A stretch of DNA of 47,924 nt from DASSBG01 sp964583865 (GCA_964583865.1 CAZOXZ010000003.1:1-47924), one strand, 5' to 3'. Positions 8,201 to 16,619 are shown, counted from the stretch's first letter. Made by a program: numbers and translations. Notes: generated by a model from the sequence alone, not told the origin.

Positions 8201-8798
8201 GCCGGTCGCGGTCACCACTTCCGGCCACCTCCAGCCACAGATCAGCGGCAATGTCCTGCAGTAGATCACGATCCGAGGGCACCATGTCGAGATCATCCCC
8301 GCCGCCATCAATGCGCGCGGCATGATCGCGCAACACGCGCTGACAGAAACCGTGGATGGTGAAGATGGCGGCCTCGTCCATGCGCTGGATGGCGTTGTCG
8401 ATGCGCTTGCCAAGGCGGGCCTTCGCCTCGGCGTCACCGGACGCCTGCGCCAGCTTCGCGCGGGTACGACGCAACAGCGCCAGGGTGATCAGCTCCTCGG
8501 TCGCGAGATCGTCTGCGGGCAACGCTGCCGTGGGGTCAGCGGCCGGATCATCCAGCCAGCGCGCCGCCAGTTGCAGGCGTTCACGCAGGCGCGTGCGCAA
8601 CTCCTCGGTGGCCGCCTTGGTGAAGGTCATCACCAGAATGTTGCGCACCTCGATGCCTTCCTCGACCACCAGACGCGCATACAGGCCGGCGATGGTGAAG
8701 GTCTTGCCGGTGCCGGCGCTGGCCTCGATGAGGCTCTGGCCGGCCAGATCCATGTTCAGCGACAAGTCCGTGGCCGCAAGCTCGTCAAACATCGTCAT
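5229..8798 (-). CDS. recB: RecB, helicase-nuclease beta subunit of exonuclease V
   Basis: This 1189-residue protein has the superfamily 1 helicase motifs in order: EASAGTGKTFTIAGLYARL near residue 28, MVDEFQDTSPAQYAIF, LMIGDPKQAIYAFRGGDVH, TLHASKGLEFELVFLP and RLLYVGITRAKRACW. The C-terminal nuclease domain carries GIIDLVCKVDGQWWVIDYK followed by TNHLG, the D-x-K site that cuts DNA and responds to Chi. It is the 3'-5' motor and the nuclease of RecBCD. The start at 8798 overlaps recC by 14 bases, with an alternative ATG at 8792. A recC-recB-recD order without an intervening ptrA gene is seen here. Confidence 0.97.
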   Translation of the reverse strand: MTMFDELAATDLSLNMDLAGQSLIEASAGTGKTFTIAGLYARLVVEEGIEVRNILVMTFTKAATEELRTRLRERLQLAARWLDDPAADPTAALPADDLATEELITLALLRRTRAKLAQASGDAEAKARLGKRIDNAIQRMDEAAIFTIHGFCQRVLRDHAARIDGGGDDLDMVPSDRDLLQDIAADLWLEVAGSGDRDRLRALVVLAGDPDGLARRLADVVHFDGQLEPAPDGSLTGQTEMDGARQALVTAWQTGGDEAITTFHEWFDGHRLSKTKYKDDEAAQFVAAARALMAGENVSDGQLKLLSWQNLDKAINKKPREQYGDFPALPPLTAVDELFAMQLDLQALLLHELREAARERLAVRKRELLRRAYADLIATLRDAVTGPHAAALIADLRRQYPYAMVDEFQDTSPAQYAIFQALYDGFGSLLMIGDPKQAIYAFRGGDVHTYLAAAEGVARKRTLPRNFRSSSAMLAAIDALFTQVDDPFMAEGIAFTPVECGREPEGCLHIDGEQVLPLTLWQSDAGNVDEINAAMARGVACEIAGLLDPARAELNGKPVKPGDVAVLVNKHKEAELVMAALQAVNVPAVSVQKQSIYGTDEAMDVLRLLDALLAPQSLGLVRGALATVLLGRKLSDLQGADGTGGVADDDFASLAHWRRLWQRRGVLAMLEDVLEAQAARLLALDDGERRVANHMQLAEALQAMGHELAGPRALRDWLAEAIRDAGEPEEDDQLRLESDAERVQVMTLHASKGLEFELVFLPFMGHCSTHEIKVGQLAGFHRDGGRVKRLITRKDEADEEAIAQAEGEDLAERVRLLYVGITRAKRACWMGVTRAKGAKGIGVLQQVLAGVAGGAKLVADAPGRVRLVDVPTVPCGKPAHAEASTLGKAREFTRTLQCDWWVHSFSQLNRGARDVQVDAPADHDEEVPAEAAANDAPEVVSQPRGAGFGSAVHAILERADFEAWRDATEPPAAESRLIAEQLGRGGFVGKAQTDAAQATTQLLLASMNAPFIGDTRLVDIPRAQRCPEMRFHFGMAGAEPADALALLHEHGYQLGRGRFGGIHGKLRGLMHGIIDLVCKVDGQWWVIDYKTNHLGDRWADYDDAGMAAEVARAGYDLQYLIYSVAVHRWLKQLLGGAYDAERDFGGVRYLFLRGMSAAHPGLGVHCDRPPVALLAALDECLAAPGRAVA

Positions 8799-11700
8799 GC
8801 GAAACTCCCGTCATGGCTTTCCAGGGCGGCAGGAAGATGGTGCGGGCCTGCACCAGCGTCGTGTCCGGCGCATCCCATGGATCGACGCTGCGAAACACCG
8901 TGCGCAGCCAAACATCCTCGCATTCGGCTGCGAACGCATGGCCGTCGGCCCACTTCTTGCGCGCCTTTTTCAGAGCATCCTTACGCACGGCATCCTCACC
9001 TTGTTTACTGGCCGTTTTCGTGGGTGCCGCCAACGCCTGCGCCAGCTTCCAGCCGCTGGCAGGCGGCAACTGCAACGGCGCGGCCAGGCCCTGAAGCATC
9101 GTCTGCAGCAGACCGCACAGGATGTCGCGAGCCGCCTCCGGTTCGGGCATGGTGATCTGCGCAGGCAACTCCGGCTGCCCGCCATTGTCGATGCCGAAGG
9201 CCATGTATTCGGTGTCCGGGTTGTCCACCTCGGCCGCATGCACCAGCGCTTTCAGCCACCAGCCGAACCAGCGCTTGTGATTACCGTTCTTGCCCACCCA
9301 GCCGGCAAAACCGCGCTCGTACACGCCGTCGATGCGGCCGTACAGCGTGCCTACGCCGTCAAAGTCCATCTCGAAGCTGTGGGTGTCGCCGTGGCCGGCA
9401 TGTCCGGTCCAGGCCTGCCATTCGCGCACCGGCGGCTCAAGGATCTCGTGCATGTCGGCCAGGGCCATGGCACCCGCGGCCAGTGGCGGCAGCAACGCGC
9501 GCGCGCGCATGGCGGCCAGCAAGCGAGTCGGGTCCGGCGCGTCGTCGGCCAGCAACGGCGGCAACATGGCCTGCTGCAAATGCCATTGTTCCAGATGGTT
9601 CAGCACCTGTGGCTCGCGCTCGGGCGTCTCGTCCAGGCGCGGAATGACCAAGCCGGCACGCTGCTGCAAAAAGGCCTTTTGCGGCGCATCGAAAAAGCGC
9701 TTCAGCTCGTCCAGGCTGACGCGCGCCAGGTCGCCTCCCTCCGGTGGCAGATCGATGTCCACAAAGGCCTCCAGACGGCTGCCGCCTCGCGTCTGACCTG
9801 CGGCCTGACGCCATTCATCGCGGTAGGTGAACAGCGGCGGCTGCTTCGCCTTGTCGGGAAACAACGCCGGCGAGAACGGATGCATGGGCTGGTGCACCAC
9901 CAACGCGTCCCGGGCCTTGCCCGGATCAAGAAAATAAGCTTCGGCCAGGTGCTCGATGAGCTCGGTCAGCACCACCGAAGGCTCGCGCGGCTTGCCGCTG
10001 GCCAGATCCATGCCGACATGGCTGAGGTACAGGTGGCTGCGCGCGGCCATGAGGGTTTGCAGGAACAGGTAGCGGTCGTCCTCGCGCACCGAACGGTCGC
10101 CCAGGCGCCGCCGGCCCGCATCGCCGTCGGCGCGGATCAGGCTCAACACGTCGGCCTCGTCGCGGTGCGGAAAGGCATCGGCATCCAGCCCCAGCACGCA
10201 CACCACCTTGAAGGGCACATCGCGCATGGGCACCATCGAACAAACGCTGATGCCGCCGTCGAGATAGCGCTGGCCGCTGCGTTCGTTGGCGAGGTCGGCG
10301 CCCAGCAGTTCGCGCACGGCCTGCCAATCCAGCGTGTCCTTGAAGCCGGCCAGCCCGGCGTTCTCGGCAAAGTCGTTGAGGGCCTTGCGGATGTCCGCCA
10401 GCGCACGCTGGCCGGCACGGTCATCGCGGTCCGGTTGCGCAACGGCCTGCACGAACGCCGTCAGTTTGTTCTTCCAGTCCTCCGGCGAATGCGCACCCGC
10501 CATCCATTGCCGCAATGCGTGCAGGCGGCGCTCGAAATCGCGCAGGGCGCCGAAATCCTGCGCCAATTGCCCTTCCAGATCGGCCAGGGGGGCAATGCCG
10601 TCGATCAGATCCAGGCCCTCGGCCTCCTCGCCCAGCATGTAGCCCAGCAGCAGACGCTGGCGGCCAAAGGCCCAACTGAAGTCGTCAAATGCGGGCAGGC
10701 CCTCGGCTTCGCGGTCGGCCGCATCGTCGCCCCAGCGGATACCCGCCTGACGGGCCTTCTCGGCCAGCAAGGGAAGATCCTCGACAGCGAGGCCCACCGC
10801 ACGGCGCAGGGACGGCACGTCCATGGCCTCGAGCACGAAGTCCAGCGTCAGGCGCGTGGCCGGCAGCGACAGCAGGCGCAGGAAGAAGGCCATCAGCGGA
10901 TCGGCATCGGCGCGCGCCCGGTCGGCCACCGTCCAGGGCAGGTAACGCTTGTCATCCGGCTCCAGGGCACCGAACACCGCCTCGACAGCGGCGGCATAAC
11001 GGCCCACGTCCGGCATCATCACCACGATGTCGCGCGGCTCCAGCTCCGGGTCATGCTGCAGCAGGTCCAGCAGATGATCGTGCAGCACCTGCACCTCGCG
11101 CAGCGGCGAGTGGCAGGCGTGAATCTGGATTGAGCCGTCCAGCATGGCCTCAAGCTCGCCGCGGCCGGCCGGGTCGGGCTGGCCCATGCCGCGGATATCG
11201 GCCTGCAAGCGCTGCAGCAAGGTGTCACGCGGACTCTCGCAATCCGACGTCAGCGACTCAATCTGCAAGGCTTCATTGGTAAAAATCCGCGCCGTGAACT
11301 CGCGGCCCACACCACCCAGCGACACCAGCAGACGATTGGGTTCGTCGGTCTTGTCCTTCAGCAGACCGGCCATGTCGTCCAGATAATCCTTCAGATGACG
11401 ACGGTGCGGCAGATCGCCCCAGTACTCGCCGCAGGGGGTGGGCATGAAGAACTGCAGCGGCACATGCAATGCCACGGCATCGAGCAAATCCAGCACCTGC
11501 GGCGAGATATTGATGCAACCCCAGGCGAACAGGCGCTCCGGCAGGCCCTCCGGCGGTGTATCGCAAGTGCGCAAATGCCGGGTGTACTCGGCCATCAGGC
11601 GGCTGCGCGGCGCCTCCTTCGTCATCGCCACGAGAGCACGCCACAAGGCGGCCTGGAAGCCCTCGACCGCCTTGCCCTGCTCCCAGGCCTCGAGCACATC

Positions 11701-12138
11701 CGGCCGGTAAGCCTGATAACGCTCGAACAAGTGCGCCAGCCGACCGGCCAACTGCAAGCGCCGCAACTCGGGCTGACGCCCTTCCAGCATGGCAGCCAGC
11801 GTGTCATCTTCGGCCGCGAGCTGCGGCAGCAGATCGAACAGACGCCACTGCATCAGATCGCGATCAAAAGGCGATCGCTTGGGGAGCTTCTCTCGCCATT
11901 GACGCAACAGCCGCCAGGCCAACTTGGCCGGCGGCAGGAACTCGATATTCGCTGCAATGCCGTGCCTCTCCGCCAGGGTGCGCGTCAGCCAGCGCTCCAG
12001 CCCCAACTGCGGCACCAGCACCGTGCGCGGTACCAGCGGATTGCCCGCACCCGCCGCAACGGCCAGCTCGTCGGCCAGGCAATCGGCCAGCGCCTCACTG
12101 TGCGTGTCATAAAAAAGTTGAAAACCGCCGTGGCTCAT
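8785..12138 (-). CDS. recC: RecC, gamma subunit of exonuclease V
   Basis: This 1117-residue protein begins FQLFYDTHSEALADCLADEL and contains the RecC landmarks PRTVLVPQLGLERWL, FAWGCINISPQVLDLL, HACHSPLREVQVLHDHLLDL and PRDIVVMMPDVGRYA. Length matches the family (about 1120). RecC has a dead helicase fold that splits the duplex and recognises Chi. A GGGGA stretch ahead of the ATG is a reasonable ribosome site. It is the first gene of the operon and is divergent from the second vapBC module, with 141 bases between the two starts, so the two operons share one regulatory gap. Confidence 0.97.
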   Translation of the reverse strand: MSHGGFQLFYDTHSEALADCLADELAVAAGAGNPLVPRTVLVPQLGLERWLTRTLAERHGIAANIEFLPPAKLAWRLLRQWREKLPKRSPFDRDLMQWRLFDLLPQLAAEDDTLAAMLEGRQPELRRLQLAGRLAHLFERYQAYRPDVLEAWEQGKAVEGFQAALWRALVAMTKEAPRSRLMAEYTRHLRTCDTPPEGLPERLFAWGCINISPQVLDLLDAVALHVPLQFFMPTPCGEYWGDLPHRRHLKDYLDDMAGLLKDKTDEPNRLLVSLGGVGREFTARIFTNEALQIESLTSDCESPRDTLLQRLQADIRGMGQPDPAGRGELEAMLDGSIQIHACHSPLREVQVLHDHLLDLLQHDPELEPRDIVVMMPDVGRYAAAVEAVFGALEPDDKRYLPWTVADRARADADPLMAFFLRLLSLPATRLTLDFVLEAMDVPSLRRAVGLAVEDLPLLAEKARQAGIRWGDDAADREAEGLPAFDDFSWAFGRQRLLLGYMLGEEAEGLDLIDGIAPLADLEGQLAQDFGALRDFERRLHALRQWMAGAHSPEDWKNKLTAFVQAVAQPDRDDRAGQRALADIRKALNDFAENAGLAGFKDTLDWQAVRELLGADLANERSGQRYLDGGISVCSMVPMRDVPFKVVCVLGLDADAFPHRDEADVLSLIRADGDAGRRRLGDRSVREDDRYLFLQTLMAARSHLYLSHVGMDLASGKPREPSVVLTELIEHLAEAYFLDPGKARDALVVHQPMHPFSPALFPDKAKQPPLFTYRDEWRQAAGQTRGGSRLEAFVDIDLPPEGGDLARVSLDELKRFFDAPQKAFLQQRAGLVIPRLDETPEREPQVLNHLEQWHLQQAMLPPLLADDAPDPTRLLAAMRARALLPPLAAGAMALADMHEILEPPVREWQAWTGHAGHGDTHSFEMDFDGVGTLYGRIDGVYERGFAGWVGKNGNHKRWFGWWLKALVHAAEVDNPDTEYMAFGIDNGGQPELPAQITMPEPEAARDILCGLLQTMLQGLAAPLQLPPASGWKLAQALAAPTKTASKQGEDAVRKDALKKARKKWADGHAFAAECEDVWLRTVFRSVDPWDAPDTTLVQARTIFLPPWKAMTGVSHDDV

Positions 12139-12223
12139 TCGTCATCCCCTGCTCGCTCCGCGACAGTGTACACAGCGCGAATCTCACCGGCTGAGACAAA
12201 GCCCTGTTGCGGACCGCAATTGA

Positions 12224-12252
12224 TTGACATTGGCATATGCCTAGCCTATTCT
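12224..12252 (+). promoter_or_regulatory. vapBC-2 promoter with GGCATATGCC operator
   Basis: TTGACA (12224-12229) and TATTCT (12247-12252) are separated by exactly 17 bases, a strong sigma-70 arrangement. Inside the spacer lies a perfect 10-base palindrome GGCATATGCC (12232-12241), well placed for VapB/VapBC autorepression. Transcription would start about 20 bases before the vapB ATG at 12280. Confidence 0.75.
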
Positions 12253-12279
12253 CAAGAAAGTCCGCTGGAGCCCCTGTCC

Positions 12280-12516
12280 ATGGAAACTGCCAAATTGTTC
12301 GTCAATGGTCGCAGTCAGGCCGTTCGCCTGCCCAAGTCGGTCCGCTTTGACGATGACGTAAAAGAAGTGACCATCGAACGCCATGGCGACGAGGTCACCC
12401 TGCGCCCTCACCGGCCATCCTGGGCCCGTTTCGCCGAGGATGCACCGGCCGTGGAGGATGACTTTCTCCTCAATCGTGACGATCTGCCGCCACAAGACAG
12501 AGTGCCGCTTCCGTGA
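12280..12516 (+). CDS. vapB: VapB antitoxin (module 2)
   Basis: This 78-residue protein starts METAKLFVNGRSQAVRLPKS, a SpoVT/AbrB-type VapB DNA-binding domain, followed by the strand VKEVTIERHGDEVTLRP and a toxin-binding tail with tryptophan and many acidic residues. A CTGGAG ribosome site lies about 10 bases upstream. The stop overlaps the start of vapC by four bases (GTGA). It is divergent from recC and has its own strong promoter with a palindrome. Confidence 0.92.
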   Translation: METAKLFVNGRSQAVRLPKSVRFDDDVKEVTIERHGDEVTLRPHRPSWARFAEDAPAVEDDFLLNRDDLPPQDRVPLP

Positions 12517-12911
12517 TCCGCTACATGCTGGACACGGACATCTGCAGCTATGTGATTCGCCGTCGGCCCGAGACCGTCCTGGCGCGTTTCGCCGAACACG
12601 CCGACGAGCTATGCATCTCGGTGATCACCGAAGCGGAACTGTTGTTTGGCGTGGAGAAATCAGGCCGGCCCGCAACCGCCGAAGCAGTCCGGCAGTTCCT
12701 GCAACGGATCCGCGTACAGCCATGGCCACGTCAAGCTGCTGCCTGCCACGCACGACTGCGCAGCAAACTTGAGGCTCGTGGAACCCCCACCGGCAACATG
12801 GACCTGATGATTGCCGCACATGCAGCATCGGAGAACCTTGTCGTTGTCACCAACAACACCCGGCATTTCGGCCACATCGAAGGGCTGAAGCTGGAAAACT
12901 GGGTTGATTGA
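12513..12911 (+). CDS. vapC: VapC toxin, PIN-domain ribonuclease (module 2)
   Basis: This 132-residue PIN protein starts with GTG at 12513 inside the vapB stop. It begins MIRYMLDTDICSYVIRRRPE with D7, and has E42 in TEAELLFG and D97 in GNMDLMIAAHA, followed by VVVTNNTRHF and the family-typical ending GLKLENWVD. These are the acidic metal ligands of VapC/FitB-type RNases. It is closest in pattern to module 1 at 2689-3093 (shared ...VANWV/LENWV ending), so the modules flanking recBCD may be distant paralogues or independent gains. Confidence 0.92.
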   Translation: MIRYMLDTDICSYVIRRRPETVLARFAEHADELCISVITEAELLFGVEKSGRPATAEAVRQFLQRIRVQPWPRQAAACHARLRSKLEARGTPTGNMDLMIAAHAASENLVVVTNNTRHFGHIEGLKLENWVD

Positions 12912-12934
12912 GGGAAGCGCTTGCTCGACGCCCG

Positions 12935-14914
12935 CTACAAGCACTCCACGCCCGCATCCCGAAGGTAGGTGAACAGAGGATCGTAGAAGGACGGGTCACG
13001 TGTCGGATCGTTGCGATCACCCTGCGGCACCACGATCGCCATGCCCTGGCGGGCGCGTGTCAGGAGCACCCGGTAGGCATTGAGCTGGTAGCGCTGTCGA
13101 TCCAATTTCCTGATGCGCTGCCAACGATTGCCGCGAAAGCTGTAGTGATCCCAAGCATCATCCGTGCGCCGCAGGTCGGCATCCCATGCCACGCAACCCC
13201 AGTCCAGCTCCAGACCCTGAACATGAAACTCGGTGGCAACGTCCTCCAGGTAGTAACTGCTGCGAACATCTGCCTTGCCATTCAGGAACCAGTGCACCGG
13301 ATTGATCTGGTGGCGAACGTCGACGGCATACGGCTTCAGACGATATGCCTGGCTTGAAACCATCAAGCCATAGCGCTCGTTGCCGCGCGCCTTCTGTCTC
13401 GTCCACGCCTTGGCTTCATCAAATGAACGGGTCAGGACGACCGGGTAACGTGCGTGGAAAGATTTGTACATGCGACGTGCGTCGTCCAGATCACCGTCAA
13501 GCAATGCCTTGACCCAGTTGCTGACTTGCTCGGCGCGGAACGAGCGCATGGACACGGCAAGGTGCGGTTCGGGGCAATACGTCACCCGTCCTTCACCATC
13601 GAGCTGGCGCAGGATGCCATCGGCGCGGTACTCGGAATCGGTGAGATCGGGCGCGGCAAAGACTTCCCATGCCGGAAACCGGTCGCGGATGGCCGCCAGC
13701 CACTCGCCGATGCCCGACTCGCCCTTGTTGATCTCCTGCCCGCCACCTACAAGGCAGACGATGACCGCCCAGTCGGAATGTCGGTCCATGCAGGAAACAA
13801 GGAAAGCCGGCTCCGACCACGAAAAATCCGGTACACGCTTCTTCCTGCGCATGAAATCCGCGGTCGTGGCATGGTCCCAGGCACGCTGGGCCTCGTCGAA
13901 CAAGGCCACATGCTCGATCGGCGGCGTGTTGTCCCGCAATGCGTCATCACGGAAGTGGTGCACGTTCTGGATAAAGGCCTTCACCTTGCTGCGAGCATCA
14001 CCTTTGCGTACTTTTCTGCCTTCCTTGCACGCGCGTGCGACGCGGTCGCGCGCAAGAGCCTCGTGCAGCACTTTCACCAACGGCCCATTGCCGGACAGAA
14101 AAACGCTGTACAGGTCGCTGTCCGGGTCGAAATGTTCCGTGGCGATGTTGAGACCCACCAAGGTTTTGCCCGCACCGGGCACGCCGGTCACGAAGCAGAT
14201 GGCCTTGCGCTTCCCGGCCTCGCTGGCCGCAATGACCTGCTCAATGCGTCGGCTGGTTTGTGTCAGATTGGCGGCGCCGGCGTCGCTACGCGAGAGATTC
14301 TCGACATCGTGACCGGCATACAGGGCGGTTGCGGCCTCGATGATGGTCGGCGTCGGTTGGTAGCGCCCTGCGTACCAACCGTATCCGGAAAGCACCTCGT
14401 CTGGATACCGTGACAGCACACCACGAAGCACGGCGTCCAGACCAGCCGCATTGGTGCTGATGCAGGTCATGACCCGATCATCCTGCATCAACGCTTCCCA
14501 TGGCGAGGCGCTTCCAGCTTCCGTTGCAATCAACACGGGCACAACCAGGGCATCATGGCTGGTCTCGTGGAAGTTTTTCAGGTCAAGCGCATAGTCCACC
14601 ACCTGGTCCCGCGCTTCCCGCGCAAAGTCCGTGCTGCCAACCTTGTACTCCAGAACGAACACGACGCCGCCAAGAAGCAGCACCACGTCCACTCGCCGGC
14701 CCATGCGCGGGATCTCAAACTCGAAGTACACCGTCCCCTGCCGGTTGTCAAAACCGGCCAACACCCGCTGCATATGCTCGATTTCGAATTGCCAGGCTTC
14801 CCGCTGGGATAGCTGAACATCGAAAGCACTGCGCGCCACAAGCTTGCCCAGCACGGCATCCGCCGTCTCGGCAAGAAAGGTATCCATCGTGGCACTGTAC
14901 GCGGCACGCTCCAT
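12935..14914 (-). CDS. PD-(D/E)xK nuclease plus Schlafen-group helicase (DUF2075)
   Basis: This 659-residue protein has two parts. Residues 1-150 look like a PD-(D/E)xK nuclease fold: YFEFEIPRMGRRVDVVLLLG followed by VVFVLEYKVG supplies the D and E-x-K pattern. Residues 230-650 form the DUF2075 (Schlafen group 3-like) helicase: Walker A FVTGVPGAGKTLVGLNIA, Walker B ALFDEAQRAWD, then FHVQGLELDWGCVAWD and a motif VI-like RVLLTRARQGMAIVVPQ. It stands alone, convergent with vapC and next to hicAB. The combination suggests a nucleic-acid processing enzyme, plausibly anti-phage; neither substrate nor role is established here. An alternative start is the downstream ATG in MDTFLAET. Confidence 0.82.
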   Translation of the reverse strand: MERAAYSATMDTFLAETADAVLGKLVARSAFDVQLSQREAWQFEIEHMQRVLAGFDNRQGTVYFEFEIPRMGRRVDVVLLLGGVVFVLEYKVGSTDFAREARDQVVDYALDLKNFHETSHDALVVPVLIATEAGSASPWEALMQDDRVMTCISTNAAGLDAVLRGVLSRYPDEVLSGYGWYAGRYQPTPTIIEAATALYAGHDVENLSRSDAGAANLTQTSRRIEQVIAASEAGKRKAICFVTGVPGAGKTLVGLNIATEHFDPDSDLYSVFLSGNGPLVKVLHEALARDRVARACKEGRKVRKGDARSKVKAFIQNVHHFRDDALRDNTPPIEHVALFDEAQRAWDHATTADFMRRKKRVPDFSWSEPAFLVSCMDRHSDWAVIVCLVGGGQEINKGESGIGEWLAAIRDRFPAWEVFAAPDLTDSEYRADGILRQLDGEGRVTYCPEPHLAVSMRSFRAEQVSNWVKALLDGDLDDARRMYKSFHARYPVVLTRSFDEAKAWTRQKARGNERYGLMVSSQAYRLKPYAVDVRHQINPVHWFLNGKADVRSSYYLEDVATEFHVQGLELDWGCVAWDADLRRTDDAWDHYSFRGNRWQRIRKLDRQRYQLNAYRVLLTRARQGMAIVVPQGDRNDPTRDPSFYDPLFTYLRDAGVECL

Positions 14915-15062
14915 GGCTCCAGGTTACCCGCCCTCCGCGGCCTCGCCAACCGAAGCAATGCTCTTGGCCTTCGGAACTGCCGGCATGCAGCACCAGTGCG
15001 TCACGACGAGCGCAACCCGGCATCACAAAACTGACCCGATGACAACACGTCTCCCGCTTGAT

Positions 15063-15091
15063 TTGCTTCACGTACACACGGTGTGTATGCT
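15063..15091 (+). promoter_or_regulatory. hicAB promoter with 15 bp palindromic operator
   Basis: TTGCTT (15063-15068) and TATGCT (15086-15091) are 17 bases apart. The spacer contains TACACACGGTGTGTA (15073-15087), a perfect inverted repeat with 7-base arms that just touches the -10 box. HicB antitoxins with a ribbon-helix-helix domain autoregulate through such sites, so this is the likely operator. hicA starts at 15098, giving a very short leader. Confidence 0.7.
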
Positions 15092-15097
15092 ACCGCC

Positions 15098-15277
15098 ATG
15101 AAGAGTGCCGACTTGCTCAAGGAGTTGCACGCGGCGGGATGGAGGCTGCAGCGTGTACGCGGCTCGCATCACATCCTCAAACACCCCGCGAAGCAAGGCA
15201 TCATCGTTGTCCCGCACCCGAAAAAGGATCTTGGCAAGGGACTGGTCACGGCCATTCGCCGCCAAGCCGGACTGTAA
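15098..15277 (+). CDS. hicA: HicA toxin (mRNA interferase)
   Basis: This 59-residue protein has the double-stranded-RNA-binding-like fold of HicA: MKSADLLKELHAAGWRLQRV, then GSHHILKHP with the catalytic histidine, and VPHPKKDLGKGLVTAIRRQA at the end. HicA cleaves mRNA and tmRNA. ATG 15098 is preferred over an in-frame ATG at 15083, because that one lies inside the operator palindrome and the family starts at this point. hicB follows five bases later. Confidence 0.93.
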   Translation: MKSADLLKELHAAGWRLQRVRGSHHILKHPAKQGIIVVPHPKKDLGKGLVTAIRRQAGL

Positions 15278-15282
15278 ACACC

Positions 15283-15672
15283 ATGCGTTATCCCGTCCTG
15301 ATTGAACAAGGTTCCGACACCACTGCGTGGGGCGTGGTGGTTCCCGATCTGCCGGGTTGCTTCTCGGCTGGCGACACCCTGGATGAAGCCATGTGCAATG
15401 CCGAGGAAGCGGCGGCCGGCTGGATCGACACGGCGCTGGACGAGGGTCTGCCAGTACCCGGGCCTTCATCGCTGGAAGACATGGCCGCGCGCCCCGAATA
15501 TCATGACTGGCGGGTCGGCGTCATCAACCTTGATCCGGCCCTTTTAGATGACACCACGGTGCGCATCAACGTGTCACTGCCGGCACGAGTCCTGAAAAGG
15601 CTCGACGCCAAGGTCCGCGATTCGGGGGCCAGGGATCGTTCCAGCTACATTGCCCGCATGACGCTGGATTGA
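15283..15672 (+). CDS. hicB: HicB antitoxin
   Basis: This 129-residue antitoxin has an N-terminal degenerate RNase H-like HicB domain (MRYPVLIEQG, WGVVVPDLPGCFSAGDTLDE, NAEEAAAGWIDTALDEG). A C-terminal ribbon-helix-helix follows (VRINVSLPARVLKRLDAKV and RSSYIARMTLD). The first part blocks HicA, and the second binds the operator at 15073-15087. It is convergent with the ankyrin lipoprotein gene; the two stops are 37 bases apart. Confidence 0.93.
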   Translation: MRYPVLIEQGSDTTAWGVVVPDLPGCFSAGDTLDEAMCNAEEAAAGWIDTALDEGLPVPGPSSLEDMAARPEYHDWRVGVINLDPALLDDTTVRINVSLPARVLKRLDAKVRDSGARDRSSYIARMTLD

Positions 15673-15709
15673 AACCGCCGGCGCTTCCCGCGACCGGCCG
15701 ACGCCCTGT

Positions 15710-16564
15710 TCAACGCTCCCGCCCGGCTGGCACGATGGGCTCCTCGCCGCGGGCACGCATGGCGTCGCGCACGGCTTCGGCGGGTGTCGGCGGCCATTGC
15801 ATGCCGTGGGCGATCAGTTCATCACGAAGCTTTTCATAGGATTCGCGGGCGGACGCTTTGCGGGCCTCGTCGATGCGTCGCTTGAGGGTGCGCCCCGGGG
15901 TGAAACCCAGGCGGTTGTGGACGTTGACATCGGCGCCGTGGGCGAACAAGTAGCGTATCTTGTCGAAGTCATTGGCTACCATCGCTTCTTGCAAGGGCGT
16001 GTTCCCGAGGAAGCTGTCACGGACATTGACGTCGGCACCGTGCTCGACCAGCAGCTTCAGGAACGCCAGGCCGTCGGTGTGCGTGATGATGCGATCGAAC
16101 AGGAAGGCGTGGCGGTCCCTGACCGAAGGCAGTTCCAGCATGCCGCCATCCAGCATGGCTTTCAGCAGCAGATACCCGGAATCCTTGCGTCCCCTTTTGC
16201 GCGGAATCAGGGTGTAGAAGAACGCGCTGCCAATGCCTTCGGCGAACTGCTCAAGCGGGTCGACGCCCAGGGACACCAGGGTTTCGACGGCCTCGTAATG
16301 CGGGTCGGTCGGGTCCATGGCAAACCACAGCAAGGTCATGTCCTGCCGGGCCGGCTGCATCAGGTCGACGCCCTGGGCCAGGCGGCGTATCCGCACCGTG
16401 TCGTCGGCCTCGATGGCGCGCGCAATGGCGAGTTTTGGGCCGCTGAAGTAGTCCTCGGCGTGGATCGGCTTCGGCATGCCCGGCACAAACGACATGACGC
16501 CCGGGATGCAGCCGGCCAGGAACACCAGTCCAGCCAATGCGACGATGCGCCACAGGTGCGCCAT
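15710..16564 (-). CDS. Ankyrin-repeat lipoprotein
   Basis: This 284-residue protein starts MAHLWRIVALAGLVFLAGCI. This is a short signal peptide with an LAGC lipobox, so the mature protein is probably anchored by Cys19 in the outer or inner membrane. The body holds two or three ankyrin-like repeats: ALVSLGVDP-type units at about residues 90-105, FLKLLVEHGADVNVRDSFLG with NTPLQEAM at about 168-195, and IRYLFAHGADVNVHNRLGFT at about 203-222. The start was set at the lipoprotein signal; longer frames upstream are antisense to the permease gene. Function is unknown; such proteins usually mediate protein contacts in the envelope. Confidence 0.82.
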   Translation of the reverse strand: MAHLWRIVALAGLVFLAGCIPGVMSFVPGMPKPIHAEDYFSGPKLAIARAIEADDTVRIRRLAQGVDLMQPARQDMTLLWFAMDPTDPHYEAVETLVSLGVDPLEQFAEGIGSAFFYTLIPRKRGRKDSGYLLLKAMLDGGMLELPSVRDRHAFLFDRIITHTDGLAFLKLLVEHGADVNVRDSFLGNTPLQEAMVANDFDKIRYLFAHGADVNVHNRLGFTPGRTLKRRIDEARKASARESYEKLRDELIAHGMQWPPTPAEAVRDAMRARGEEPIVPAGRER

Positions 16565-16619
16565 CAGCCGACTTGCGGGATTGCAGGAACCTCGCGTTTG
16601 ACCACGCACTGCCATCGAC

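Noticed and set aside
5103..8264. Very long plus-strand open frame (over 1000 codons) opposite recB
   Set aside because: It is exactly antisense to a well-supported RecB and has no family motifs; it is an artefact of high GC and codon bias. The same holds for the frame at 8356-11133 opposite recC.
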